Assembly: GCA_003155175.1 (NCBI GenBank)
Contig: PMFP01000024.1
Coordinates: 1-27,508, forward strand
DNA length: 27,508 bases
Reading direction: 5' to 3'
DNA from: Vulcanimicrobiota bacterium
GTDB lineage: Bacteria > Vulcanimicrobiota > Vulcanimicrobiia > Vulcanimicrobiales > Vulcanimicrobiaceae
The notes beneath the pieces were generated by a model. The model did not search any database, had not been told where the DNA came from, and saw only the letters and a program-made list of their open reading frames with translations. Positions 16,094 to 24,350 of this stretch are shown here, in pieces. Made by a program: the position numbers and the translations under genes. The first letter of the stretch is position 1. The number at the start of each line of letters is the position of its first letter.

Positions 16094-16792
16094 GTGAAGA
16101 ACATCGGCGGCGCCTTGCAAATCGCGATCGACGGGCCCGCGGCGTCGGGCAAGACGACCGTGGCGCGACGCCTGGCCTCGCGCCTCCACGTCATCTACCT
16201 CGATACCGGCGCGATGTACCGCGCCCTGGCGTTCTTGGCGCTGCAGACGCGCACCGACGTGGACAACGAGGATGCGCTCGTTCGGCTGTGCGATGGGCAG
16301 CAGATTCACGTCGTGCTCGATCCGGGCGCCCCGATGGGATTTCGCATCGCGGCCGGGGGGCGGGAGCTCGACGAAGAGGCGCTGCATTCAAACGAAGTGA
16401 CGGCGATCGTGTCGACGGTTGCGGCGCTGCCGCGCGTCCGGGAAGCGATGGTAGGCGAGCAGCGACGCATCGCCAGTGAAGGACCGGTTGTAATGGCTGG
16501 CCGTGACATTGGGACGGTCGTCCTTCCGGATGCCGCCGTAAAAATCTTCTTGACCGCGTCGGTCGAGGCGCGCGTCGCGCGACGCCGCGCGCAGCTGGAA
16601 GCCGCCGGCGTGGACGTGGCCGGTCACCGGCTCGCCGAAGAAATCGAAGAACGCGACCGCTTGGACCGCAGCCGCCCCGTCTCGCCGCTGGTGGCGGCAC
16701 CCGACGCGCACGTCATCGATTCCAGCAGCCTCACGGCGCAGCAAGTCGCCGACGAAATCGAGCGTATCGTCAACGCGGCCGCGGGCCGGTAA
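16094..16792 (+). CDS. cmk: Cytidylate kinase
   Basis: The frame is open upstream to 15947, opposite the divergent gene, so the start must lie after 16043. GTG 16094 (MKNIGGALQIAIDGP, 232 residues) is listed; TTG 16115 (MQIAIDGP) is equally plausible by comparison with usual Cmk N-termini. The P-loop GPAASGKT is at residues 14-21. It is followed by YLDTGAMYRALA (the CMP-specific lid region), GRDIGTVVLPDA and DRSRPVSPLVAAPDA, all Cmk signatures. The enzyme phosphorylates CMP and dCMP with ATP for nucleic acid and phospholipid precursor supply. The next gene, plsC, starts 5 bases downstream, a common pairing in bacteria. Confidence 0.93.
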   Translation: MKNIGGALQIAIDGPAASGKTTVARRLASRLHVIYLDTGAMYRALAFLALQTRTDVDNEDALVRLCDGQQIHVVLDPGAPMGFRIAAGGRELDEEALHSNEVTAIVSTVAALPRVREAMVGEQRRIASEGPVVMAGRDIGTVVLPDAAVKIFLTASVEARVARRRAQLEAAGVDVAGHRLAEEIEERDRLDRSRPVSPLVAAPDAHVIDSSSLTAQQVADEIERIVNAAAGR

Positions 16793-16797
16793 GCGCG

Positions 16798-17400
16798 GTG
16801 CTGCTCTACGACAGCCTCAAGGCGATCGTCAACGGATCCGCGCGCGTACTCTGGCGCGCCCGCGCGACCGGCGTCGAAAACGTGCCGCGCGACGGCCCGC
16901 TCATCATCGCGTGCAACCACATTTCGTACCTGGACCCGCCCGTCATGGGGTCGTTCGTTCCCCGGCGCATCAATTATATGGCGAAGGCGGAGCTGTTCGA
17001 AATTCCCGTGCTCGGGCCGCTGATACGCGCGGTGGGGGCGTACCCGGTGGACCGGAAGGGCAGCGCAAAGGCCGCGATCAAGCGCTCGGTCGAAGTGCTG
17101 CGCGGGGGCGGCGTCATCGGCATCTTTCCCGAGGGCACCCGGAACGCCGGCGGAGACGCCGAGCCCCGCAAGGGAGCCGCGGTGCTCTCGTCGCTGACGG
17201 GGGCGCCGGTGGTGCCGGCGTGCATCGTGGGAAGCGACCGGGCCCGGCAATTCGGTCAGATTAAAGTCGCATTCGGCCCGCCGCTTCGCCTGCCCGAAGG
17301 CCGGAAAGCAACTCACGACGACGTAGCGAAGTTTACCGATGAGATCATGCGCGCGATTCGCGCGCTTGCGGGGAGCATGGGTGCAGATTCTAAAGGCTAA
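16798..17400 (+). CDS. plsC: 1-acyl-sn-glycerol-3-phosphate acyltransferase
   Basis: GTG 16798 starts a 200-residue protein. The acyltransferase motif I HISYLD (His41 to Asp46, HX4D) and motif III FPEGTR (residues 110-115) are intact, with the substrate-binding block INYMAKAELFEIPVLGPLIRAVGAYPVDR between them. The family transfers an acyl chain to lysophosphatidic acid to make phosphatidic acid at the inner membrane face. No strong transmembrane helix is seen beyond a hydrophobic N-terminus, as is usual. The end overlaps ispH by 20 bases. The position after cmk and before isoprenoid genes indicates an operon for membrane lipid and lipid-carrier synthesis. Confidence 0.92.
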   Translation: MLLYDSLKAIVNGSARVLWRARATGVENVPRDGPLIIACNHISYLDPPVMGSFVPRRINYMAKAELFEIPVLGPLIRAVGAYPVDRKGSAKAAIKRSVEVLRGGGVIGIFPEGTRNAGGDAEPRKGAAVLSSLTGAPVVPACIVGSDRARQFGQIKVAFGPPLRLPEGRKATHDDVAKFTDEIMRAIRALAGSMGADSKG

Positions 17401-18223
17401 GGTCCAGGGCTTCTGTTTCGGCGTCGCCATCACCGTGAAGAAGGCTGACGAGGCCATCGCCGGCCGTGACGACGTCACGACGCTGGGCCACGTCGTGCAC
17501 AATCCGCAAATGGTGGAGTCGCTGGAGAGCCGTGGCCTCAAGAACGCGGACTCGATCGAGGACGTGGACCGCGGCGCGCTGTTCGTCCGGGCGCACGGGC
17601 TCCCGGTCGAGGTCTTCGCGCGGGCACAGGAAAAGGGCTTGGAAGTCATCGACGCTACCTGTCCCATGGTAACGAAGATTCACGTGCAGGCGCAGAAGCT
17701 CAAGGCGGACGGCTACAAGATCGTCGTGGTCGGGGATCCGACGCACCCGGAGGTCAAGGGGACGCTCAGCCACGTGCCCGGCGCCTGGTGCATCGAGACG
17801 CTCGAGGACGTCGCCAAGCTTCCGCGCGCCAGCCGCGTCGGCGTGGTCGTGCAGTCCACGTACTCGCGCGAACGGTTCGTGGATATCGTGCGCGCGCTCT
17901 CGCTCAAGTACTACGATATGCGGGCGGTCAACACGATCTGTACCGATACGAACAACCGTCAGATCGAAGCGCTGCGCTTGGCTAGGGAAGTCGAAGTCAT
18001 GGTCGTTGTGGGCGGCAAGACGTCGGCCAATACCAAGCACCTCGCCGAGCTCTCCGAAACGCACGGCGCGCGCGCCTATCACATCGAAGGGCCCGACGAG
18101 CTTGACGAGTCGTGGTTTCGCGGCGTGAAAACCGTGGGCCTCATGTCCGGCGCGTCCACGCCCGGTTGGCTCGTCGACGAAGTCGAACGCCGCATGGAGT
18201 CGCTGAGCGTCGCCGTTGCCTGA
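17381..18223 (+). CDS. ispH: 4-hydroxy-3-methylbut-2-enyl diphosphate reductase
   Basis: The frame is open from 17339, but GTG 17381, with GGGAG 5 bases upstream, gives MQILKAKVQGFCFGV, the canonical IspH start; 280 residues. All key residues are present: [Fe-S] cysteines Cys12, Cys94 (DATCPMV) and Cys187 (NTICTDTNNRQ), substrate-binding His40 (HNPQ), His72 (AHG) and His122, and the proton-relay Glu124 (HPEVKG). IspH performs the last MEP-pathway step, making isopentenyl and dimethylallyl diphosphates. Its substrate supply (other isp genes) is not in this window. It overlaps both the upstream plsC and the downstream polyprenyl synthase gene (8 bases), so its products can feed the next enzyme. 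Confidence 0.95.
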   Translation: MQILKAKVQGFCFGVAITVKKADEAIAGRDDVTTLGHVVHNPQMVESLESRGLKNADSIEDVDRGALFVRAHGLPVEVFARAQEKGLEVIDATCPMVTKIHVQAQKLKADGYKIVVVGDPTHPEVKGTLSHVPGAWCIETLEDVAKLPRASRVGVVVQSTYSRERFVDIVRALSLKYYDMRAVNTICTDTNNRQIEALRLAREVEVMVVVGGKTSANTKHLAELSETHGARAYHIEGPDELDESWFRGVKTVGLMSGASTPGWLVDEVERRMESLSVAVA

Positions 18224-19196
18224 AATCGCGCCCGGATTCGAAGCGCACCTGGAACGGCGCGTGCGCGTGCATTCGCACGCATCGCTCCTGGGGGACATGC
18301 TCGACTACCACTTCGGATACGGTTCGCACGGCCCGGCGCGTCACGGAAAGCGCCTGCGGCCGAACATGACGATTCGCGTCGCGACCGGCGAGGGCGCCGG
18401 CGCCGAGGATGCGTTCGACGCTGCGGCCGCGATCGAGATCTTGCACAACTACTCCCTGGTGCACGACGACATCGAAGATCGCGACGAGCTGCGCCACGGT
18501 CGTAAGACGCTGTGGGCCACCTACGGCATTCCGCACGCGATCAACGCGGGGGATGCGATGTGCGCGGTCAGTTCCTTGGCGCTGACCCGCGCGGCCGAGC
18601 GGCACCCTCCCGAGCGCGTCGTCCGGATGGTCGAAACGCTGCACGACGCGCATCGCATCATGTGCGACGGGCAGACGCTCGATCTCACGTTTGAATCCAC
18701 GCGGGACGTCGATCTCCCCGCATATCAAGTGATGATCGGCGCGAAGACGGCGGCGCTTTTCGAGGCGGCTTGCCGGCTCGGCGCGCTGACGGCCGCCTGC
18801 GACGAGGCCGCCATCGAGACGTACGCATCGCTCGGTCGGGCGTTCGGCATGGCGTTCCAAATCCACGACGACATCTCCGGGATCTGGGGCGCGACGGACG
18901 CGACGGGCAAGACGGCCCGCGGCGACATCGTCCGGCGAAAATGGACCTTCCCGATCGTCTGGGCGCTGGGGCGCCCGGACTGCGCCGCGCGCGAGGCCGT
19001 CGCCCGAGTTTACGCGGGCGAGGCCGCCGGCGACGCCGACGCGGAGAGCGAGCGCGTGGTCGCCGCCCTCGACGAACTGGGAGCGAGAGAGGCCGCAAGG
19101 CGTGCCGCCGCAGAACACCTGGCCGTCATCGAGCGATTTCCGCAATCGCAACTTCGAGAGTTTTTGCTGGCGCCGCTCGGGCTCGCAGCACCTTAG
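18216..19196 (+). CDS. Polyprenyl diphosphate synthase (trans-isoprenyl synthase)
   Basis: TTG 18216 inside the end of ispH begins a 326-residue protein. KRLRP (residues 45-49) binds diphosphate. The first aspartate-rich motif DDIED (84-88) is intact, and ELRHGRKTLW follows as expected. The second motif is DDISG (218-222) followed by IWG, with glycine in place of the last aspartate. A DDxxGIWG second motif is known to me from actinobacterial geranylgeranyl-type synthases, so activity is still likely. The product chain length (C15, C20 or longer) cannot be decided. Its position between ispH and a polyprenyl-sugar-type glycosyltransferase suggests it makes a lipid-carrier precursor. Its TAG overlaps an AGGAGG that serves the next gene. 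Confidence 0.88.
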   Translation: MPEIAPGFEAHLERRVRVHSHASLLGDMLDYHFGYGSHGPARHGKRLRPNMTIRVATGEGAGAEDAFDAAAAIEILHNYSLVHDDIEDRDELRHGRKTLWATYGIPHAINAGDAMCAVSSLALTRAAERHPPERVVRMVETLHDAHRIMCDGQTLDLTFESTRDVDLPAYQVMIGAKTAALFEAACRLGALTAACDEAAIETYASLGRAFGMAFQIHDDISGIWGATDATGKTARGDIVRRKWTFPIVWALGRPDCAAREAVARVYAGEAAGDADAESERVVAALDELGAREAARRAAAEHLAVIERFPQSQLREFLLAPLGLAAP

Positions 19197-19212
19197 GAGG
19201 ACCCCGAACCAC

Positions 19213-22200
19213 GTGAACGCATCGACGAACGTCCAGACGTCCGTCCGGGAACGCCTGCTCCCGTGGGCTTTGCCGTGCCTGCTGCTCGTGGGCCTCGTGG
19301 TTCGCCTGCCGCTGCTGGGTAACGACGGATTTCGTAACGACGTTCAGGCCTTCGAGTCGTGGGCGCTGACGATCGCCGAGCACGGTCCCTCGCATTTTTA
19401 CGCCAACGCGGGCTTTGCCGATTATCCGCCCGGCTACTTCTACGTTCTCGGCGTCGTCGGCGCGATCTGGGAATGGCTGTTCCGCGGCAGCGATCCGTCG
19501 TATTCCGCGCTCAAAGTGCTCGTCAAACTTCCCGCAGTCTTTGCCGACCTGGGCGTGGGCGCGATCCTCTACGCGATCGCTCGCCGCTTCACGTCGCAGG
19601 TGAGCGCGCTCGGCGTCGCCGCGCTCTACGTCCTGAACCCCGCCGTCATTTTCATTTCTGCGATCTGGGGCCAGGTGGACTCGATCGCCGCGGGCTTCGC
19701 GCTGCTGGGCGTCTACTTCTTGATGCGCGGCGGAAGCCGCGACGCGACGAGGCCCGAGCTCTGGATCGTGGGGGCGTGGCTTTCCCTGGCCTACTCGCTC
19801 CTCGTCAAGCCGCAAGCCGCGCTCTTGATTCCGCTGTTCCTGGCGTTCGCGTTCTTGGATCGCGCTCGTACGGCACAACGGCTGCGCGCTACCGCGATCG
19901 GGATTCTCGCGGCGGTTTTGTTAGCCGTGCTGCTGTCGATTCCGTTCCATCCGTCCAATCCGGTCGCGGCGCTGCTGTGGCTGCTGCAACGGTTCGCGTT
20001 CGGCTCGAACGTCTATCCGTACAATTCGGTGAACGCCTTCAACCTTTGGGCGATCCGGGGTTCGTTGTGGCAGCCCGACACGGTGACGATTCTGGGCCTG
20101 CCCCAGTTCGTCTGGGGCATCGTCCTCGCGCTCGGCGCGACGGGCTTAGCGGTTTGGCGCTACTGCCAGGACGGAACGGATCGCTCGCTGCTCGAGTCGT
20201 GCGCGATCGTCACGCTCGCCTTCTTCGTGCTCGCCACGCGGATGCACGAACGCTACGTCTTCGACGGCGTCGTCTTTACGATCGCGTGCGTTCCGCTTGC
20301 GAAACGCTACCTCTGGTGCGCGCTGATCCTGAGCGCCGTGCTCTTTGCCAACCTTCAATATTCGCTCCAATATCTGGCCGTGATGAGCGCGCAGAACGCG
20401 CCGCCCGGCGTGGACGCGCACAATCTGTGGGGCGTGGGAACCAGCTTGCTGGCGCTCGCGACCACCGGAACGTTCTTCTATCTCGGGTATGCGTTCTTGG
20501 GCTCGTCGGACGAGGCCGCCGCTGCGGCCGGCGAGCGGGTCGCGCCGCCCGTCGCGCCGATCCGGCTTTCGAGCGCCGCGTACGACCGCGGCCGGGGCTG
20601 GTTCGACCCGCTCGAGGGCCTGGCGGCGTTTCGCAAGCCGCTCGACTACCTCGTCATGGGCGCGCTCGGGTTGTTTTCGTTCGGGCTCTCGTTCGTGCAG
20701 TATTGGAATCCGCCGGACAAGATTTTCGACGAAGTCTACTTCGCTCGCGCGGCCGAAGAGTACCTGACCAACCAACGCATCTACGAAAATACGCATCCGC
20801 CGCTCACCAAACTGATCATCACGCTCTCGGTCATGTTGTTCGGCGGCATGCCGCACGGACACGGGCTTGGGGGCTGGACCGGGCTCAACGCCATCGTCGG
20901 CCATATGCCGAGCGGCGACAATTCGTACGGCTGGCGTTTCTTCGACGTCGTGTTCGGCGCGCTGGTCGTGATGCTGCTCTTCGCGTTTGCCAAACGCGTG
21001 ACGGGCTCCACCGTTTTCGGCGCAATCGCGGCGTCGTTTCTCGTCTTCGACGGCATGCACTTCGTGCAGTCGCGCATCGGCACGCCCGAAGGCATCGTCG
21101 TGTTCTTTTCGCTGGCGGCGGTCTACGCGTTCTACCGCTTTTGGATCTCCTCGCAGACGATCGTGCGGCGTCACGTGGACGCCGCGCCCGGCGTCCTGAT
21201 CGGCACCGCCGGCATTTCGCTGATCGCCGGCCTCGCCGCGGCCGGTTTGTGGCACCTGGTCTGGCCGGACCTGGACCGCGCGTCGTTCGTCATCGCGACG
21301 ATCTACGTGGCCGTAGGAGCCTATCTGGCCTTACGGTATCTCGCCGTGCCGGTGTTCTTCGGCGACGGCCGCTCCGAAACGACGTATCCCGAGGGATCGC
21401 ACGCGATCGGAACCGGGAGCGAGACGGTCGTCTACGCGGTGGACGGCGGCGTGCTCTCGGCCAAAGCGGTCCAGCGCGGCGCGCTCTCGCGCAACGTGGG
21501 CGGCAAACTCGTCTACGAAGGCGGCGATCTCACGATCTCCTACCGGCGCGACGGAGCCGTGACGTACGAATCGCCGGTCGGGGAAGCGACGTACGCCGAC
21601 GGGCGCATCGTCGCCGGCGACGCCAACGAGAGCGGCCGCTCGTCCCGGCTATGGCTGCTCGCATTTACGCTCGCACTGGGCGCGCTGGTGTCGAGCAAAT
21701 GGTACGGCGTGATGGGCTTCGGCGTGAGCTTCTTCGTGCTGGCCGCGGTCTGGCTGCAGCCGGTCATCTTCGAACGCAAGCCGCTGGTGTGGGGAAATCC
21801 GCGCGGCTTCCGTCTCGACGCGGCGCTCGCTACCATCGTGTTCGTGAGCGCGACGGTCTACGGACTGGTGTGGGTTCCGGACTTGCTGCGCCACGCCGAG
21901 GGCGAGATCGCGAATTTCAACGACGTGGTCGAACGCCAGTACTCGATGTTCGAGTACCACGAGACGCTCAAAGCGACGCATCCGTACTCTTCGAAGTGGT
22001 GGGAATGGCCGCTGGACTACGTTCCGGTCGCGTACTACTACGAAGACCACCGCAACGACATCAAGAACGACAAGGCGTGCTGCGTCACCGAAGTCACCTC
22101 CATGCCGAATCCGTTCAACATGTGGTTCGGTTTGTTATGCGTGCCGATCGTCGGGTGGCTCGCGTGGCGCGAACGCAACAAGGGCTACGCGCTGATCGTC

Positions 22201-22509
22201 ATCACGTATCTCTTTCAATGGGTTCCGTGGTCGAGGTCGCCGCGGCTCGCGTGGGAGTATCACTTTTACGTCAACATTCCGCTGATCTGTCTCTGCAACG
22301 CGATCGTGCTGCAACGCGTCTGGCAGTTTACGCAGCGCCAGGAGAATCCGGCGTGGCGCTGGGCCGGCGGCGCGGCGGTCGGGGCGGTGGTCGTGGCGAT
22401 CGCGGGCGCCTTCGTGTTCTTCTATCCGGTCCTCTCGGCGCAGCCGATTCCGTGGGACGCCTGGCATCAGCGCATGTGGATAGACAAGTGGGTTATCGGA
22501 CCGGGCTAG
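19213..22509 (+). CDS. Fusion of two GT-C membrane glycosyltransferases: Gpi18/GT87-like plus PMT (GT39)-like
   Basis: GTG 19213 follows AGGAGG (19195-19200) at 12 bases, giving 1098 residues and about 20 membrane helices. The N-terminal half (about 15-440) has the GT-C first-loop acidic motif (RNDVQAFESW, Asp43), DYPPGYFYVLG (70-80) and PAVIFISAIWGQVDS, all as in Gpi18/GT87-type mannosyltransferases. A soluble linker follows. The C-terminal half (about 480-1098) is a dolichyl-phosphate-mannose protein mannosyltransferase type: FDEVYFARAAEEYL (from 505) and THPPLTKLII (from 527), then GWRFFD. A soluble insertion of about 100 residues (about 712-811, VYAVDGGVLSAKAV...YRRDGAVTYES) interrupts its helices. 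Both halves normally use polyprenyl-phosphate sugars. Targets unknown. Confidence 0.82.
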   Translation: MNASTNVQTSVRERLLPWALPCLLLVGLVVRLPLLGNDGFRNDVQAFESWALTIAEHGPSHFYANAGFADYPPGYFYVLGVVGAIWEWLFRGSDPSYSALKVLVKLPAVFADLGVGAILYAIARRFTSQVSALGVAALYVLNPAVIFISAIWGQVDSIAAGFALLGVYFLMRGGSRDATRPELWIVGAWLSLAYSLLVKPQAALLIPLFLAFAFLDRARTAQRLRATAIGILAAVLLAVLLSIPFHPSNPVAALLWLLQRFAFGSNVYPYNSVNAFNLWAIRGSLWQPDTVTILGLPQFVWGIVLALGATGLAVWRYCQDGTDRSLLESCAIVTLAFFVLATRMHERYVFDGVVFTIACVPLAKRYLWCALILSAVLFANLQYSLQYLAVMSAQNAPPGVDAHNLWGVGTSLLALATTGTFFYLGYAFLGSSDEAAAAAGERVAPPVAPIRLSSAAYDRGRGWFDPLEGLAAFRKPLDYLVMGALGLFSFGLSFVQYWNPPDKIFDEVYFARAAEEYLTNQRIYENTHPPLTKLIITLSVMLFGGMPHGHGLGGWTGLNAIVGHMPSGDNSYGWRFFDVVFGALVVMLLFAFAKRVTGSTVFGAIAASFLVFDGMHFVQSRIGTPEGIVVFFSLAAVYAFYRFWISSQTIVRRHVDAAPGVLIGTAGISLIAGLAAAGLWHLVWPDLDRASFVIATIYVAVGAYLALRYLAVPVFFGDGRSETTYPEGSHAIGTGSETVVYAVDGGVLSAKAVQRGALSRNVGGKLVYEGGDLTISYRRDGAVTYESPVGEATYADGRIVAGDANESGRSSRLWLLAFTLALGALVSSKWYGVMGFGVSFFVLAAVWLQPVIFERKPLVWGNPRGFRLDAALATIVFVSATVYGLVWVPDLLRHAEGEIANFNDVVERQYSMFEYHETLKATHPYSSKWWEWPLDYVPVAYYYEDHRNDIKNDKACCVTEVTSMPNPFNMWFGLLCVPIVGWLAWRERNKGYALIVITYLFQWVPWSRSPRLAWEYHFYVNIPLICLCNAIVLQRVWQFTQRQENPAWRWAGGAAVGAVVVAIAGAFVFFYPVLSAQPIPWDAWHQRMWIDKWVIGPG

Positions 22510-22524
22510 CCGAAGCAAACGGTC

Positions 22525-23268
22525 ATGTCCGGACATTCCAAGTGGCATAACATCAAGCTCAAGAAGGGGAAGGTGGACGCCCAGCGCGGCGCCCTGTTCA
22601 CCAAACTGAGCAAAGAGATCATCATCGCCGCGCGCTCGGGGTCTCCCGATCCCGACGCAAACTATCGCCTGAAGATGGCGGTGGACAAAGCGCGCGAGAA
22701 CAACATGCCGCAAGACAACATCAAGCGCGCGATCGCGCGTGGCTCGGGCCAGTCGCGCGAGAAAGAGATCGAGGAACTGCGGTACGAGGGCTACGGCCCG
22801 CACGGCGTCGCCGTCGTCTTCGACGCCGCCACCGACAACCGGAACCGCACCGCCGGCGAGTTGCGCTTTCTGTTCAGCAAACACGGCGGAACGCTCGGCG
22901 AGACCGGCAGCGTCGGCTGGATGTTCGATGCGGTCGGCATCGTCGAGACGCGGTCGAACGGCAAATCCGAAGACGCGTTTACCGAAGAAGCTTTGGTTGA
23001 CGGCGTGGACGACATCGAGTTCGGCGACGTCGCGTTCGTGTACACGGCGCCGGCGGACTTGGCTCGCGTTCGCGAGGCGCTGCGCGCTCGCGGTTTCAAG
23101 ATCGACGATGCGTATTTGGGCATGCGCGCGACGACCATGTCGCAGCCGCAGGGGGGCGATCTCGCGCAGGCGCTCGCGTTCCTCGAAACGCTCGAAGAGC
23201 ACGAAGACGTGCAGCGCGTCTTTTCGAACCTGGACGTCAGCGAGCAGGCGATGGAGGCGCTCGTCTGA
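22525..23268 (+). CDS. yebC: YebC/TACO1 family protein
   Basis: ATG 22525 gives MSGHSKWHNIKLKKGKVDAQ, the invariant family N-terminus, and the 247-residue length is standard. Other family blocks are FTKLSKEIIIAAR, NMPQDNIKRAIARG, LRYEGYGPHGVAV and the GGTLGETGSVGWMFD segment. The family has long been annotated as a transcription regulator, while newer work on bacterial and mitochondrial members points to a role on ribosomes translating difficult (proline-rich) stretches. Which applies here is unknown. In many genomes yebC sits beside ruvC; here it is between the glycosyltransferase and a PASTA protein. Confidence 0.95.
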   Translation: MSGHSKWHNIKLKKGKVDAQRGALFTKLSKEIIIAARSGSPDPDANYRLKMAVDKARENNMPQDNIKRAIARGSGQSREKEIEELRYEGYGPHGVAVVFDAATDNRNRTAGELRFLFSKHGGTLGETGSVGWMFDAVGIVETRSNGKSEDAFTEEALVDGVDDIEFGDVAFVYTAPADLARVREALRARGFKIDDAYLGMRATTMSQPQGGDLAQALAFLETLEEHEDVQRVFSNLDVSEQAMEALV

Positions 23269-23279
23269 ACTCTTCGCGC

Positions 23280-24350
23280 ATGACCACGGGCAGCGGGCCG
23301 TCCAATTGGCGCGACACCTTGCGCGAGTACGTCCCGCGCGACTGGGTCTTTCCGATCGTTCTGGCCGCGTTCGTCGGCGTACTCGTGTGGTCGGGCCGCG
23401 AGATTCGCGATTTTCTCTTGCCGCCGGCCGGGACGGTCACGTTGCCGTCGTTCGTCGGGCAAACGCTCGGCGACGCGCAAGCCGAAGTGAGCCGTTTGGA
23501 TCTCACCTCGTCGGTGGTCGCGCACACGATCAGCGACCGGTATCCGCGCGGCGTCATCGTCGCGCAACGCCCGACGGCCCAAACGCCGGTACGCCAAGGA
23601 CGGCAAGTCGCGTTCGTCGTGAGCGACGGCATCGTGGCGCGCCAAATGCCCGATTTTCGGTACGAAGCGATGCGCGAAGTCAATCTCGGCCTCTCGCGCG
23701 AGCGCTTAACGCTGGGGAAAGTGACGTACGTCAATCGCGTCGACATTCCGGCCGGCCGCGTCGTGGACCAAGATCCGGCGCCGCTCTCCAACATCGGCGA
23801 AGGCGACGTCGTGAACCTGGTTCTCAGCCGCGGCGGCGCGCCGACCGTGCACGTCCCCAATTTCGTCGGAACCAACGTTGACGCCGCCCGCGCCGCCGCG
23901 TCTGCGGCCGGCGTTCGTTTCGGGCAGATCGTCTGGACGCCGCTGGGTCCCGGGGCGCCGGCACACGGAACCGTCGTGCGGCAAAACATCGCGCCCGGCA
24001 CGGCGATCGAGCCGTTCGAGCCGGTTTCGATTCAGGTGAGCGCCGGCCCCAACGAGTCGGGCTACATCGTCCGGCAGGTTCCGGTCTTGGTTTCGGTGCC
24101 GCTGGTTGCGGCCAAGCCGGGACAGTCGCTCTTCGTGCGGCTCTCCGTGCACGACGCGACCGGCACGTACGATTTATATCGCGCGTACGCCCAGCCGGGA
24201 CAGAAGCTCGATTTCATGGTTCCGGCGGTCGGCACGTCGGTGGTGGACTTCTACGTGAACGAAATCAAAGTCGGCGAGACGCGGCTGGGCAACGAGCCGC
24301 CCAACGCGTACGCCGCCAAAGCCAGTCCCGGTCCCGACGCCACGCCGTGA
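23280..24350 (+). CDS. Membrane-anchored PASTA-repeat protein without kinase domain
   Basis: ATG 23280 starts a 356-residue protein. A short cytoplasmic N-terminus is followed by one membrane helix (about 23-38, VFPIVLAAFVGVLVWS). Three PASTA repeats follow at about 52-117 (VTLPSFVGQTLGDAQAEV..), 121-185 (MPDFRYEAMREVN..) and 189-256 (VHVPNFVGTNVDAARAAA..), each ending in a V-rich strand. The C-terminal 100 residues (about 260-356) form a beta-rich region with no assigned family. PASTA repeats bind muropeptides and cell-wall synthesis enzymes in Ser/Thr kinases and PBPs. Here no kinase or transpeptidase is fused. Its TGA overlaps the GTG of rpe (GTGA). Confidence 0.88.
   Translation: MTTGSGPSNWRDTLREYVPRDWVFPIVLAAFVGVLVWSGREIRDFLLPPAGTVTLPSFVGQTLGDAQAEVSRLDLTSSVVAHTISDRYPRGVIVAQRPTAQTPVRQGRQVAFVVSDGIVARQMPDFRYEAMREVNLGLSRERLTLGKVTYVNRVDIPAGRVVDQDPAPLSNIGEGDVVNLVLSRGGAPTVHVPNFVGTNVDAARAAASAAGVRFGQIVWTPLGPGAPAHGTVVRQNIAPGTAIEPFEPVSIQVSAGPNESGYIVRQVPVLVSVPLVAAKPGQSLFVRLSVHDATGTYDLYRAYAQPGQKLDFMVPAVGTSVVDFYVNEIKVGETRLGNEPPNAYAAKASPGPDATP

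Noticed and set aside
19359..22550. 1063-residue open frame overlapping the glycosyltransferase in another frame
   Set aside because: The translation is arginine-rich without hydrophobic helices, and the other frame has clear GT-C motifs and a ribosome site.
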